NCBI RefSeq assembly: GCF_025370755.1
Contig: NZ_JAMXFC010000045.1
Span: 1-45,957 of the forward strand
Reading direction: 5' to 3'
DNA length: 45,957 bases
Source of the DNA: Laspinema sp. D2d
GTDB lineage: Bacteria > Cyanobacteriota > Cyanobacteriia > Cyanobacteriales > Laspinemataceae
Below, piece by piece: positions 26,770 through 36,219 of the stretch. The notes under the pieces were generated by a model. It saw only the letters and a program-made list of their open reading frames with translations. It was not told the DNA's origin and ran no database searches. The first letter of the stretch is position 1, and each line of letters begins with the position of its first letter. Position numbers and translations under genes: made by a program.

Positions 26770-27993
26770 TTAAGCAAAATCCCGAGGCGATCGCGAGGCA
26801 TCAAATCCGCCTGTGCGAATCAAGCGATCCAATTCATTGGGGTCGGGAGAGTGCATCTCAGCTACTTCGATCGCCACACGACCCTCCATGACTTTGCGAT
26901 ACAGGTCCTGATTCATCACCTGCATTCCTTCATAAGTATCCGAATGCATTAAGGCAAAAGCCCCTTCATCATCTCCCTTATACAAGTAATCCTGCATGGT
27001 GGTGGTATTGATTAACACATCATTAATCGTCGTCCGTCCTCCATCAGTGGTGGGAAGCAACAGTTGAGCAACCACCGCATACAATGTTTCTACAATCTGA
27101 ATTCGCAGGGCGACTTGTTCTTCTGGATTGAACATATTTAAGAGACGGTTGATCGCGCTGATGGCCGTCCGGGTATGGAGGGTTCCCAGGACCAAGTGGC
27201 CGGTTTGTGCCGCTTGGAGGGCGATATTGATCGTCAGGCGATCGCGCATTTCCCCAATCAGAATCACATCCGGGTCCTCCCGCAAAGCCGATCGCAAGCT
27301 GGAGTGGAAATCATCCGTATGCAGTCCCACTTCCCGTTGCGAGATCAGGCAACTTTTCGACGCATGGACATATTCAATCGGGTCCTCAATGGAAATGACG
27401 TGCTTAAAGCTGCTTTCGTTTAAACAGCGAATCATCGCCGCCATTGTCGTCGATTTACCCGAACCCGTGGGACCCGTCACCAACACCAACCCCTGGGAAT
27501 GGGAAATTACTTTTTTGAGGACTTCCGGTAAGCGCAGTTCATCGATGGAGGGAACATGGAGGTCAATCAAACGCAGGACCATCGCCCCACCCATCAGGGT
27601 TTCAAAGCAATTCACCCGACAGCGAATAAAACCAGGGTAGAAAATGGCGGTATCCAGTTCTTTGGTTTTAGCAAATTGGGACCGCTGCGCCGGGGTGAGA
27701 ATTTCGTTGAGATAAGCGTTAAACTTTTCTGGGGTTAGGCGGGGTTGTTCCGGGGCTTCGCGCATTTGTCCCCGGATTCTGAATCGGGGGATTTCGCCAA
27801 CGCGAATGTGAATATCTGAGGCTTTGCAACTATGGGCTTGTTCGACCAGGGCTTTGATATAATTAGTGGGAGTTGCTGCCGGTTGCGCGGCGTTTCGATT
27901 GGCGATACCGGAGGGAGGCGGCGGTGGGGGTGGCAGCACTCTGGGCGGTCCGCTGGATTTCTGGCGTTTTATAGAGCTATTTGTCATCGTCAT
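26770..27993 (-). CDS. type IV pilus retraction ATPase, PilT/PilU family
   Basis: A 407-residue hexameric ATPase that powers pilus retraction for twitching and phototaxis. After a 45-residue Pro-rich extension (a run of seven Pro) comes the PilT N-domain (KASDIHIRVGEIPRFRIRG). Walker A GPTGSGKSTT lies at about 174-183, with the Asp box ISIEDPIEYVH, Walker B VILIGEMRD and the His box TGHLVLGTLHT. AIRNLIRE of canonical PilT is not seen, so it may be a second (PilT2/PilU-type) paralogue, many cyanobacteria having two. AGGAG lies eight bases before the ATG. No other pilus genes are adjacent. Confidence 0.9.
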   Translation of the reverse strand: MTMTNSSIKRQKSSGPPRVLPPPPPPPSGIANRNAAQPAATPTNYIKALVEQAHSCKASDIHIRVGEIPRFRIRGQMREAPEQPRLTPEKFNAYLNEILTPAQRSQFAKTKELDTAIFYPGFIRCRVNCFETLMGGAMVLRLIDLHVPSIDELRLPEVLKKVISHSQGLVLVTGPTGSGKSTTMAAMIRCLNESSFKHVISIEDPIEYVHASKSCLISQREVGLHTDDFHSSLRSALREDPDVILIGEMRDRLTINIALQAAQTGHLVLGTLHTRTAISAINRLLNMFNPEEQVALRIQIVETLYAVVAQLLLPTTDGGRTTINDVLINTTTMQDYLYKGDDEGAFALMHSDTYEGMQVMNQDLYRKVMEGRVAIEVAEMHSPDPNELDRLIRTGGFDASRSPRDFA

Positions 27994-28406
27994 TTTTTTT
28001 CTCCTAGGATTGGCGATCGCCCCTGATTTTTTCTAAAAATGCGTAAAAATACCGTTGGCCGGTGTAGATATCGGGTAGGCCGGTCAATTTTTTGATGTAT
28101 TTACTCAATATTGTAGAAAATTTTTTTACACTTGGTGGTTTCAGGTTATGGGTTTCTCATTTTGATCAAGATCTCTACGGGTTTGGGGTTAGCCTGCATA
28201 AAGGGGGATGAATTGGATCTATCCAAAGTGGGGACTATAACGAGACAAATTTTGTCGCCACTCGGGGAAGAAAGGAGGTCCAAATTAGAGACTCCCGGGA
28301 TCCGCCAGCTTTGTCCTGGACTAGAGGGGTTAAGGTGAGGCATCCGTGCATGGGGAGGGGTCACCATTTAGGGTTCTTTCAGTTTCCCCTATTTAGGGTC
28401 TGGAAG
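27994..28406. other. 413-bp intergenic region
   Basis: Upstream of the pilT homologue. It is AT-rich near 28085-28130 and may carry its promoter. A 68-codon open frame (28132-28338) has no start signal or recognisable sequence and is not called. Confidence 0.4.
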
Positions 28407-29129
28407 TTAGAAAACCGGCACATCGCGATCGTCGGCGTGAGGGGGTTTATAGATATACTCTCGGTCAAACTGTAAATTTTTTGCTAACTCCCCTAGGGTT
28501 TCTATTTTTTCCAGTTTAAAGACTTCAAAGATATAATCTAAAATTTTATCCTCACTTAGGTCAATTTTAGTATAATAGAAGCTACCACTGACATCTCTGG
28601 CAATGAGCTTTTCATGAATTAATTTTTCTCGAATGGGTTTAATATAGCGATAAAATATCATTACCTGAATGGCGTAGCGCCCTTGAATTTCAAAAAAGCG
28701 CTGTTGTTCAATAAAGCTCATTCTAAAAATAATTTTAATAACTTCTATCCCAATAATAAAATTTAACAGATGAGTTAAGTAATCAGTTGTTAAATTTTCG
28801 GGAACGGTTCCAGTTAGTAAATAATACCGATAATAATATTCAGCAATTCGTTTGGATTCTCCAGTTTCATCAACGCCAAAATACTTGAAAACGGTATGAA
28901 TCCGGTCCTGGAGATAATTTTGAGTTTTTTCAGCTAAACTGACTAATTCAGACTGAATTAAATCATTTAATGCCTGATGTTGTTGTTCCGGAGAAATGCA
29001 GGCAAATAAAGTTAAAGAATTTAATAAATAGCGGCGGGTACTTGGAGTTTTAGTGCGAAATTCTTCTAAGAAAGATTCGGGAATAATGTGACCTTTATCG
29101 AAGCGTTTATGTCTAAATTCTTGAGTCAT
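28407..29129 (-). CDS. hypothetical protein, helical and AT-rich
   Basis: A 240-residue protein rich in Ile, Tyr and Glu, predicted mostly helical, without a signal peptide. The central YYYRYYLLTG and a hydrophobic LLNFIIGIEVIKIIF segment (about 135-150) could be a buried helix or a membrane segment. The gene is noticeably more AT-rich than its neighbours, which suggests horizontal origin or relaxed composition. I do not recognise a family. The ATG start is clear, and no operon partner overlaps it. Confidence 0.65.
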   Translation of the reverse strand: MTQEFRHKRFDKGHIIPESFLEEFRTKTPSTRRYLLNSLTLFACISPEQQHQALNDLIQSELVSLAEKTQNYLQDRIHTVFKYFGVDETGESKRIAEYYYRYYLLTGTVPENLTTDYLTHLLNFIIGIEVIKIIFRMSFIEQQRFFEIQGRYAIQVMIFYRYIKPIREKLIHEKLIARDVSGSFYYTKIDLSEDKILDYIFEVFKLEKIETLGELAKNLQFDREYIYKPPHADDRDVPVF

Positions 29130-29521
29130 AGCATAAATCCTTGACGGCAGCGCTCATGAGTGGATAAAGGGGATGAAAGAGCCAGCATTGGGGTTCCTCC
29201 TGGCCGATCGCCAGCACCAGGTAAGAGAAGAGGTAATGCCGTTAGGGAAACCTCGGATCCTGGACAGAGTAGCCACATTCGGACCGGGTTCCAATGGCGA
29301 AAGCGGTTGAAATGAGCGGGAATTGGGAGAAACCGCGATCGCCATACTGGGGTTCCCCGGATCTAGCTTGATTCAAGATTGAGAATTTGGCATCTCTGCT
29401 GATGGGTTGGGGGGGGTTATGTGGAACTCGGGTATGCCGTTAACTGAAGAATAGAACGCACTTGTCTTGATTTTAGCGTATTTTGGGAGGGTTTGAAGGG
29501 GGTGGAGAACCCGAAAGTTGC
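29130..29521. other. 392-bp intergenic region
   Basis: Between two minus-strand genes. A 63-codon open frame inside (29154-29345) has no supporting features. No repeats or RNA were recognised. Confidence 0.35.
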
Positions 29522-30049
29522 CTAGCTAAACCAGAGTAATCCCGCCACCAGTAACCCGACTGCCACCATCGCCACCCAAACAAATCCATTATCTTGGGTA
29601 TTGATTTGGGAGAGGTCCTCAAACGGCAGTTCCGATTCCGAAGACTTGGGTTTTGGCTTTTTTGCCGTTGCCGTCATGCTGACTTGTGCAATTTTTGAGT
29701 TCCCCTCATCCAGGGTACTCATATCAGGAATGGAAACGAGCCATTCTGGACGGGATCTGAGTTCGGGTGCTTCTAAAATATAGATTAAGCGTTTGGCTTG
29801 TTTGCGGGTTTCGATGCTAGGATGACGCAGTAGTGTTCGGCATAAGGCGATCGCCTCAGAGGATTGTCCTGCTGCCTGGTAAGCGGTGACCAACCACATC
29901 AGGGTTTCTCCCCCTAATCGGGAATTGCGATCAACCAATTGACTCGCTTTTGCTAAGAATTGCACCGCTTCTCGATACTGACCTCGCTCAAATGCGTCTT
30001 TGCCAGTCTGGTACTCAAGTTTAAATTGCTCTAAGGGTTCTCTACTCAC
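29522..30049 (-). CDS. TPR-like protein with C-terminal membrane anchor
   Basis: A 175-residue protein with GTG start. Residues about 8-85 contain TPR-type helix pairs (YQTGKDAFERGQYREAVQFL and LVTAYQAAGQSSEAIALCRT). A Lys/Ser-rich linker leads to a single C-terminal membrane segment (FVWVAMVAVGLLVAGLLWFS), so the TPR part probably faces the cytoplasm as a tail-anchored protein. Such small proteins are common in cyanobacteria; the partner is unknown. It is divergent from the following secreted-protein gene. Confidence 0.75.
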   Translation of the reverse strand: MSREPLEQFKLEYQTGKDAFERGQYREAVQFLAKASQLVDRNSRLGGETLMWLVTAYQAAGQSSEAIALCRTLLRHPSIETRKQAKRLIYILEAPELRSRPEWLVSIPDMSTLDEGNSKIAQVSMTATAKKPKPKSSESELPFEDLSQINTQDNGFVWVAMVAVGLLVAGLLWFS

Positions 30050-30181
30050 GATTTTTCTATAAAATGTCGCTGTTGATTGCTGAAATAGCCAATCTACTGA
30101 ATCATTTTAGCGTTCCTGTGCGTCACCGAACCTGGTACTGGATTTGATTGATTTGGTTTATCCCCATTTTGAGGCAACACA

Positions 30182-30607
30182 ATGTTTGATAAAATTCGTT
30201 CGTTTAGAGCATCTCATCCCGTCGCGATCGCCTTAGCACCGATGGCGATCGCTGCTGGAGTCTTTCAGTTTAACACCCCAGCCGCTCATGCTAATCTATC
30301 CATCGTGATTGACCGGGGGATTTCCATTCAGGTAGGACAACCCAGAACCGTCCATTATGGGTATCCCGGGGTCTATCCAGGACAATATAATCCCTATTAT
30401 CCTCCCAATTATTATCCCCAATATTATCCCCAAACGGGACAGCCGACGATTCGGAATTCTACCTTAATTAATCCCACGGTAATTGATTCTCGCATCGAAA
30501 ATTCTACCCTGATTAATCCGGTAATTATTGATTCCCAAAATCGCAACCGACTGCTAGTTCAACCTCGGACTAATCGGGTGCGAGGCGTGCTTCCCGGTTC
30601 GTTATAA
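30182..30607 (+). CDS. small secreted Tyr/Pro-rich protein
   Basis: 141 residues. A signal peptide (VAIALAPMAIAAGVFQF, cleaved near AHA) precedes a short beta-like segment (LSIVIDRGISIQVG). A Tyr/Pro/Asn-rich stretch (YYPPNYYPQYYPQ) and two similar repeats (NSTLINPTVIDSRIE and NSTLINPVIIDSQ) follow. Low-complexity tyrosine-rich exported proteins could be surface or matrix components. No named family is recognised. A strong terminator follows. Confidence 0.75.
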   Translation: MFDKIRSFRASHPVAIALAPMAIAAGVFQFNTPAAHANLSIVIDRGISIQVGQPRTVHYGYPGVYPGQYNPYYPPNYYPQYYPQTGQPTIRNSTLINPTVIDSRIENSTLINPVIIDSQNRNRLLVQPRTNRVRGVLPGSL

Positions 30608-30629
30608 ATTTCTTGAGTTTTTAAAGATT

Positions 30630-30660
30630 AAATCCGGCAGAGTTATCTGCCGGATTTTTT
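30630..30660 (+). terminator. rho-independent terminator
   Basis: AAATCCGGCAG and CTGCCGGATTT pair around AGTTAT, followed by a run of T. Stem of about 11 bp; it ends the secreted-protein gene. Confidence 0.9.
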
Positions 30661-30735
30661 AGGCCAGTAAAACTTCAATCGTTACCCCTGCAAAGTGGTT
30701 GACTGAAGATAGAGCCATTATGAAAGAAGAGAAAC

Positions 30736-31764
30736 TTAAGCTCGCCGCAACCCGGTATGGCGTTGCATCACTAAAGAACGCTTATCCAGTAAGGTCATAA
30801 AAATGGGCATTTCTGCCGCAGTGCGATCGCCTAAATTCAGGGTCCGAACTGCCACATCAAACGTCTCGCCTCGGGTCATCCGTTCGGCAATATCCCCGAC
30901 TTCATCCCAAGTTAAATGACTGTCAATATAAGCTTTTGCCATTGCAATCAACATTGATTCGTGAGGATTTCCCTCCCCTTGGGTCATCATCGTGTGAGGA
31001 ATATCCAAAACCCGGTCAAAAATATGATACCAACTCCGAGGTGCGAAGCGGGAAACCGACTCAAACAACGTGCGATGTTCCCGATGACCTACGGCGCGAT
31101 CGCTCTCACTCGAAATAATAAACATCGGTGCCGAGGCTTCTCGTTTCGCCCGATTCAGCACATCTCCCCCCATCAACAACACCGTTTTTAGGGCTTCCAC
31201 GTCAAAACCATCGTACCCATACCGTGCCTGTCCGGGTCTTGGTGCACCCCAATCACAATAGTCCGGGGTCAGCTTTCGCACAAACAAATCCAATACCCGA
31301 CTACTACTGCTTAAATAGGGCGCAAATAACAAACAACCGGCAATATCGTTACAGCGTTCCAACGCCAACCATGCCCCTACCGTCCCCCCGCCGGATAACC
31401 CACCGATGTAGACCTCTTCCCCCAACTCTTGAGCGCGATCGAGCCATTCCTGGGCAAAATCTTGATACGCTGCTGCCGTAGTCGGTAATGGCGCAGGATT
31501 CTGGCGACTCCAATTCCCCCCCTGACCATGACCGGGCATTAAGGGGACTAAAACATTGTAACCCGCCTTAAAAAATGCCTCTCCCATTGGCACAAACTGC
31601 CAGGGTGCAGCGGTAAATCCATGAAAGAACAGCAACACTTTTTTAGTCCGGCGAGGATGGAGAAAAAAGCGCGATCGACAGTGTTCATTCAGCAGAGGCA
31701 GCGCATCTTCACGGCTTTTGGCATTGCAAACAAAGTCGGCGATCGAACCACAGTAATTCAACAT
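30736..31764 (-). CDS. alpha/beta hydrolase
   Basis: A 342-residue hydrolase. LLFFHGFTAAPWQFVPMG (about 45-62) is the oxyanion-hole HG motif. GLSGGGTVGA (about 122-131) is the nucleophile elbow (serine in GxSxG), followed by a cap and an acid/His region (SSESDRAVGHREH about 215-228, and DIPHTMMTQ about 250). The arrangement resembles carboxylesterase or lysophospholipase-type serine hydrolases. There is no signal peptide, so it is probably cytosolic. Substrate is not predictable. It lies upstream of argB's end with a hairpin between. Confidence 0.85.
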   Translation of the reverse strand: MLNYCGSIADFVCNAKSREDALPLLNEHCRSRFFLHPRRTKKVLLFFHGFTAAPWQFVPMGEAFFKAGYNVLVPLMPGHGQGGNWSRQNPAPLPTTAAAYQDFAQEWLDRAQELGEEVYIGGLSGGGTVGAWLALERCNDIAGCLLFAPYLSSSSRVLDLFVRKLTPDYCDWGAPRPGQARYGYDGFDVEALKTVLLMGGDVLNRAKREASAPMFIISSESDRAVGHREHRTLFESVSRFAPRSWYHIFDRVLDIPHTMMTQGEGNPHESMLIAMAKAYIDSHLTWDEVGDIAERMTRGETFDVAVRTLNLGDRTAAEMPIFMTLLDKRSLVMQRHTGLRRA

Positions 31765-31780
31765 TTAAACACCCGGTACA

Positions 31781-31822
31781 GTCAGAAGGATCAAGGATAT
31801 ATAGCTATTTCATCCTTCTGAC
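31781..31822. terminator. long-loop hairpin between argB and hydrolase genes
   Basis: GTCAGAAGGAT (31781-31791) pairs exactly with ATCCTTCTGAC (31812-31822). Both flanking genes are on the minus strand, so it probably marks the end of argB. There is no clear T tract, so the terminator call is tentative. Confidence 0.45.
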
Positions 31823-31860
31823 TCGGCAATCCTGATATAATGAAAAATCGCTTCTGAACT

Positions 31861-32757
31861 TTACCGCTGATATCCCGAAGCCACAATCATTGAACCAATT
31901 CCCGTATCGGTCAAAATTTCCAGCAATAAAGAGTGAGGAATCCGACCATCAATAATGTGAGCCGCTTTTACGCCTTGGGCCAAACTCCTCACACAACAGG
32001 TCACCTTGGGAATCATCCCCCCGGAAACTACCCCGGTTTTCATCAGTTCCCGCGCTTGTTGAATATCCAGTTGCGCCAGCAGGGTAGAAGGGTCTTTAGG
32101 GTCTTGTAAAATTCCAGCAGTGTCCGTCATTAAGATTAATTTTTCCGCACCCAAAGCCGCAGCCAGTTCTCCAGCGATCGTATCCGCATTAATATTATAC
32201 GATTGACCCGCCTCATCCGCCGCCACACTGGAGACTACGGGAATATACCCGGATTTGACTAAGGCTTCTAAAATTTTGGTATTCACCGAACTCACTTCCC
32301 CGACAAACCCAATTCCTTCATCCCCTTGAGGACGTGCGGTGATTAAATTCCCATCCTTCCCGCACAACCCGACAGCAGAACCCCCCGCTTGATTAATCAG
32401 GGCGACAATTTCCTTATTCACCCGGCCTACTAACACCATCTCGACCACATCCATTGTCGGCGCATCAGTGACCCGCAGACCATTTTTAAATTGAGGTTCG
32501 ATGCCGAGTTTGTCCAACCAGCTATTAATTTCCGGACCGCCTCCGTGGACCAACACAGGCCGGACCCCCACACAGGCCAAAAACACCAAATCCCTCATTA
32601 CTTGGTCTTTGAGGGTACTATCTTTCATCGCTGCACCCCCATATTTAACTACAATGGTGCGTCCAGCAAATTGCTGGATATAGGGGAGGGCTTCACTAAG
32701 CACCTTCACCCGCATTGCTTCAGTTTCTTGTTGGCTGAGTTCTTTCTCGGTCAGCAT
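31861..32757 (-). CDS. argB: acetylglutamate kinase
   Basis: Phosphorylates N-acetylglutamate, the controlling step of arginine synthesis. In cyanobacteria this enzyme is feedback-inhibited by arginine and relieved by binding the PII signal protein (family knowledge). I choose the ATG at 32755-32757 ([20 protein letters not shown]); an upstream ATG at 32805 would add 16 non-conserved residues. [11 protein letters not shown] and [17 protein letters not shown] are the substrate-binding loops, and the C-terminal arginine-binding segment ([18 protein letters not shown]) is present. Length is about 298. Confidence 0.96.
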   Translation of the reverse strand: MLTEKELSQQETEAMRVKVLSEALPYIQQFAGRTIVVKYGGAAMKDSTLKDQVMRDLVFLACVGVRPVLVHGGGPEINSWLDKLGIEPQFKNGLRVTDAPTMDVVEMVLVGRVNKEIVALINQAGGSAVGLCGKDGNLITARPQGDEGIGFVGEVSSVNTKILEALVKSGYIPVVSSVAADEAGQSYNINADTIAGELAAALGAEKLILMTDTAGILQDPKDPSTLLAQLDIQQARELMKTGVVSGGMIPKVTCCVRSLAQGVKAAHIIDGRIPHSLLLEILTDTGIGSMIVASGYQR

Positions 32758-32871
32758 AGGTATTCCCTGAAAATAGGACACTCCTAGCTTATGGCAATTT
32801 TTCAACCCTGAGAATCATCCAAAAAATTTGGGTGGGGGTAATCCAGCGAGTTGCTTCAGGAAGGGGGGGAT

Positions 32872-33420
32872 TTAGTTTTGATTAACTCGGTGTTTGAGGA
32901 TTTTGGCAATTTCCCCTAAAACTCCTGTAGCGATTTGTTCCGGGGTATCTTCCGGACCGACAATCACGCGCACATCGGCTTGGGAGTAGAGAGATTGGCG
33001 TTGGTCAAGGAGCGATCGCAGTTTAGCCATTGGGTCAGGGTCTCTTAACAATGGCCGGGTGGTATCCCCTTCCAAGCGCTGATAAAGTTGCTCCACAGGA
33101 ACATCCAACCACACCACCACCCCATGTTGCAAATAACTCCAGTTTTGCCGATTCAGGATAATCCCTCCCCCCGTAGCGACAACCAGACGGGTATAGGCGC
33201 ACAATTCGCTCAACACCTTGGTTTCCAGTTCCCGAAACGCCGCCTCGCCACTTTCGGCAAAAATTTCCGGGATAGACTGACCCGCCACCTGTTCAATCAG
33301 GCGATCGGTATCAAAATAACGATACTCCAGTTGAGGGGCCAGAATTTGGGCAACGGTGGTTTTTCCAGACCCCATCATCCCGACGAGATAGAGATTGCAT
33401 CCTTTGAGAAACTGATTCAC
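32872..33420 (-). CDS. aroK: shikimate kinase
   Basis: Phosphorylates shikimate in the chorismate pathway. The 182 residues are typical. Walker A GMMGSGKTTV (about 14-23), the shikimate-binding FDTDRLIE (about 36-43), ATGGGIIL (about 81-88) and the LID-region RPLL (about 121) are all present. It lies directly downstream of the CHAT operon with a 104-bp gap and upstream of argB in the same direction. Confidence 0.95.
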   Translation of the reverse strand: MNQFLKGCNLYLVGMMGSGKTTVAQILAPQLEYRYFDTDRLIEQVAGQSIPEIFAESGEAAFRELETKVLSELCAYTRLVVATGGGIILNRQNWSYLQHGVVVWLDVPVEQLYQRLEGDTTRPLLRDPDPMAKLRSLLDQRQSLYSQADVRVIVGPEDTPEQIATGVLGEIAKILKHRVNQN

Positions 33421-33524
33421 GATACTTGCTTAAGGCAGGGCGAGGTTATTTTTACCATTCTTGGGGGTCGCAAATCAAGGGTGAGGAGAGTTATCCTGGT
33501 TCTCGGGTTCTGCCTCCTCCTCTG

Positions 33525-35012
33525 TCATCTTTTATTCTGGGATTGATGGCAACCCTTACCTTTTTCTACAACTAATTGTATTCCTTGTCTAATCAACCAA
33601 ACAACGAATCCCAGTAAAAACCCGATCGCAATGCTAATCCCCAAAACTTTGGTAAAGGGATGGAGGGGTTGATTAAAATCGGGCATCCATTGAATGGTCA
33701 TCTCCCCTGTCTCACTTCCAGCAGTGAGATAGCCGGAACTGGATGCGGCAATCCCGGCACCGGCTAATCCGGCGCTGATGACATAAATCAGGGTTTCTAG
33801 GTTGCGATCGCGCTGTTTTTCCTGTTCTAACCGCAGGCGATCGCGCTTCGCTTGGTCGATTTCTACAATCCCTCGAATGGAGGCGATCGCCTGGTCCATC
33901 AACTTCGTCCCCTGTTCAAAATAGCCTAAATCTGCCTTAATTTGCGTCCGCAAATGCGGGGCCGTTTCTTCACCGAAGTGCTTCAAAAATGATAGTTCTT
34001 CCTTGTCGATTCCTAGTTTAGCACAAATCTCCTCAATTCTCTCCTTATAGTTGTAAAGATTTATCTCAATTGTATTGGTAAAATCTTTCATCTTTCCCAG
34101 TAGGCGGCTGTATTGTAGAGTATCACTGGATAAGTGCTTTAACTGGGCTTTAAAATCATCTAAATAAGCGTCATCCTTGGCATCAGGGTTAGCAGTATCC
34201 AGCTTATCTTGCAGCCTATCAAGGAACGGATCCAATTCGCGATAATAGGTAGTCAATTCCCCGTAAGTGTGGCGACTGTCATGAAAGGCGCGAATAATTT
34301 TGCTGCGGTAGAACAACAAGTCAAAGATAGAATAAAAGCAAGTTTGCAGGAGGCGATCGGTTTCTTTATCGCGAAATAGCCAGATAAGCACATGGGGAGA
34401 CTCATCGGGGTCGCTGATTTTTCCATATTCAAAAATTGGGCTACCGAATAACTCCCCTTGGCGGGAGATAGGCGGGGAATTTGGACTGATTAAACTTTGG
34501 TAACAGCAATGCACTAAATGGTCTAAAGATTGCCGATATTGTTGTTTCAGTTCAGGCGTTAAATAGGCAGTCAGGATGAGAGTTTGCCCGAGAAATTGAG
34601 GATACTTTGGCAGGAGTAAGGGAATGTGCGGGGTAAAGGTTTTCAGGTGATTGACTGCCACCTCGGGGAGGGATGGATTTTCATCGTCATAACCGACATT
34701 CAACAACACAGCATAGCTATCATGGATTTGCCACGGTTGGACATATCCTTCAATCTCTGGGGAGTCGGTGAGGGTGAAGGGGATATCAGACTGATTCGGC
34801 AAGAGAATCTGGCGAGAAGGGCCATTGTCCGTCTGGCTAAAATCCAGATGGGGGGTCAGTTTTTCTGGGGTAAACTGATTTAAAATCACATCACAATAGT
34901 GCCACAGTGGATAATTGTCCCCCTGGATGCGTTCATCGCGGAGGGAGTAGGCGCAGAGATAGACATTGGGGGCAAAAATGCGATCGCTTGCTGGAGTGGG
35001 TTGGGGATTCAT
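33525..35012 (-). CDS. membrane-anchored protein, last gene of the CHAT operon
   Basis: About 495 residues from the ATG at 35010-35012; an in-frame TTG at 35054 would add 14. Residues about 1-240 form a mixed domain with no recognised family. Residues 240-400 are a long charged helical region likely to form coiled coils (LDPFLDRLQDKLD, then RTQIKADLGYFEQGTKLMD). Two hydrophobic segments (about 412-430 and 460-485) are separated by a polar loop (TIQWMPDFNQPLHPF) in a CorA-like helix-loop-helix layout; there is no GMN motif. It may be a membrane effector or anchor of the CHAT system; that is inference. Domain order is unusual and I do not recognise it. Confidence 0.7.
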   Translation of the reverse strand: MNPQPTPASDRIFAPNVYLCAYSLRDERIQGDNYPLWHYCDVILNQFTPEKLTPHLDFSQTDNGPSRQILLPNQSDIPFTLTDSPEIEGYVQPWQIHDSYAVLLNVGYDDENPSLPEVAVNHLKTFTPHIPLLLPKYPQFLGQTLILTAYLTPELKQQYRQSLDHLVHCCYQSLISPNSPPISRQGELFGSPIFEYGKISDPDESPHVLIWLFRDKETDRLLQTCFYSIFDLLFYRSKIIRAFHDSRHTYGELTTYYRELDPFLDRLQDKLDTANPDAKDDAYLDDFKAQLKHLSSDTLQYSRLLGKMKDFTNTIEINLYNYKERIEEICAKLGIDKEELSFLKHFGEETAPHLRTQIKADLGYFEQGTKLMDQAIASIRGIVEIDQAKRDRLRLEQEKQRDRNLETLIYVISAGLAGAGIAASSSGYLTAGSETGEMTIQWMPDFNQPLHPFTKVLGISIAIGFLLGFVVWLIRQGIQLVVEKGKGCHQSQNKR

Positions 35013-35057
35013 GGGAATTGCTGGGAGGGGTGAGTGCCTTTGTGCTTCAGTCAAAGG

Positions 35058-35450
35058 TTAAACAGAGGGGTTGGCATTGATGAATGGAGAGTGAATATCA
35101 ATCTGCCAATTTTCATCGATAAATTCCAGATTTTCATCATAAATTAGCATCAGTTCACCGATACGCGGGTTAGGGGAGATGGTTTCTGGGGAGATTTCAG
35201 CTAAATTGAGAACAAATTTTAGTTGGATCCGGCGTTTGTCCCCGTGAAAGGCGATCGCGCGGGTGACTAATTCAGGGGAAAGAGGACGAGGCAAGGTGAT
35301 TGTTTCATAAAATTGGTCCGATTCATCCCAATACCCCGCTATTTTATAATCGGACAATTCCAGATGCTCAAGAACCAAAGACTGGGCATCAAAATGGGTA
35401 AAAATTTCAGATAAATCCTGCCAACCTGGATGATTTTTTAAGGTAACCAT
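35058..35450 (-). CDS. hypothetical acidic protein, CHAT operon
   Basis: About 130 residues from the ATG at 35448-35450 (MVTLKNHPGWQDLSEIF). The GTG or other upstream starts near 35480 add non-conserved residues. The sequence is alpha/beta with aromatic-rich strands (YKIAGYWDESDQFYETITLP, and RRIQLKFVLNLAE). No membrane segment or signal is visible. It lies between two genes of the same direction with gaps of about 45 and 54 bp, so it is probably cotranscribed with them. Family is unknown. Confidence 0.65.
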   Translation of the reverse strand: MVTLKNHPGWQDLSEIFTHFDAQSLVLEHLELSDYKIAGYWDESDQFYETITLPRPLSPELVTRAIAFHGDKRRIQLKFVLNLAEISPETISPNPRIGELMLIYDENLEFIDENWQIDIHSPFINANPSV

Positions 35451-35504
35451 AGTTTTTATTCCTTCTGGATTTCCGGCCAACTATCGGGTAAACTTTCCAT
35501 GAAT

Positions 35505-35873
35505 TTAACTTTTGTCCTTGCCTACCGCTTCTGATTGATTAGAGTGGCCGATTTTGGGCAGTCGGTCTTGCAAGGTATCTGCGATCGGGTGAACGGGTAA
35601 GTTAGTCAGAATTTGGCGATTTTCCTGGGTAGGTATATTATTTTGTGCTTTAACTTTTCGAGTAGCAGCGCGGACTTCATCTCGGATAGTCGGATATTGC
35701 TTGCACCAGTCTTTAATCCAGTTAGAAATGTTTGAAATTGGTGCATCAGGGGATTGGGTAAGGGATTGGTTGAGCTGGTCTAAAGCTATCTGAACATCGG
35801 ATGTTTGAAATAAATCGGGTTTCGTTTCCAAAACCTTCAGAAATGCAGTTAAGGTTTCTTCGGGATTCGTCAT
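35505..35873 (-). CDS. small helical protein, possible effector-associated domain
   Basis: About 122 residues. The ATG at 35871-35873 is preceded by GGAGG, so I prefer it to the GTG at 35891. The N-terminal half (LTAFLKVLETKPDLFQTSD, IALDQLNQSL, then ISNWIKDWCKQYPTIRDEV) is a short helical module like those found attached to or beside CHAT and other conflict proteins in cyanobacteria. The C terminus is polar and probably disordered. I infer an adaptor or death-like interaction domain; the resemblance is by memory only. Confidence 0.65.
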   Translation of the reverse strand: MTNPEETLTAFLKVLETKPDLFQTSDVQIALDQLNQSLTQSPDAPISNISNWIKDWCKQYPTIRDEVRAATRKVKAQNNIPTQENRQILTNLPVHPIADTLQDRLPKIGHSNQSEAVGKDKS

Positions 35874-35914
35874 GGTTTTCGTTTCCTCCACGAATAGCTA
35901 TAAATTTATCTATT

Positions 35915-36151
35915 TTAGCAAAAAAATCGCTCAAAATCCATCGGCTTAGACTTTCCCATCGCCCGGTCCTGTTTAGCCCGTCGCGCTGCTGCTACTAATG
36001 CGGATTGGGTTTGATGAAAGGACGCCTCCCACTGCTGTTCATCCTGTAAATCGGCAACATATTCTCGCAAATACTCCAGCACTTGTTCTTGTAATTCCCT
36101 GGGCAAAGCGGCTACTATCTGCACTAAATCTTTGACGGATGCTGATGACAT
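35915..36151 (-). CDS. small antitoxin-like protein
   Basis: 78 residues, helical: MSSASVKDLVQIVAALPREL, then QEQVLEYLREYVADL, then an aromatic and basic tail ending KSKPMDFERFF. This resembles short cyanobacterial proteins often paired with toxins, but no toxin gene overlaps it. In this position it sits between the CHAT protease gene (68 bp upstream) and the small helical protein gene (41 bp downstream). It could be an orphan antitoxin or a regulator of the operon. Confidence 0.7.
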   Translation of the reverse strand: MSSASVKDLVQIVAALPRELQEQVLEYLREYVADLQDEQQWEASFHQTQSALVAAARRAKQDRAMGKSKPMDFERFFC

Positions 36152-36219
36152 AACGGTGACTTCCAGACTTTTTCCACCTAAATTATAGCTGCCTCCTGAC
36201 TTGTGCTAACCCAGTTTTT

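Noticed and set aside
28132-28338. 68-codon open frame upstream of the pilT homologue
   Set aside because: No ribosome-binding site, conserved sequence or coding character.
29154-29345. 63-codon open frame in an intergenic region
   Set aside because: No start signal or family; composition is that of the intergenic sequence.
31983-32000. Yfr1-like ACTCCTCACAC motif (also near 45766)
   Set aside because: One lies inside argB on the opposite strand and the other inside the last gene; no small RNA fold around either.
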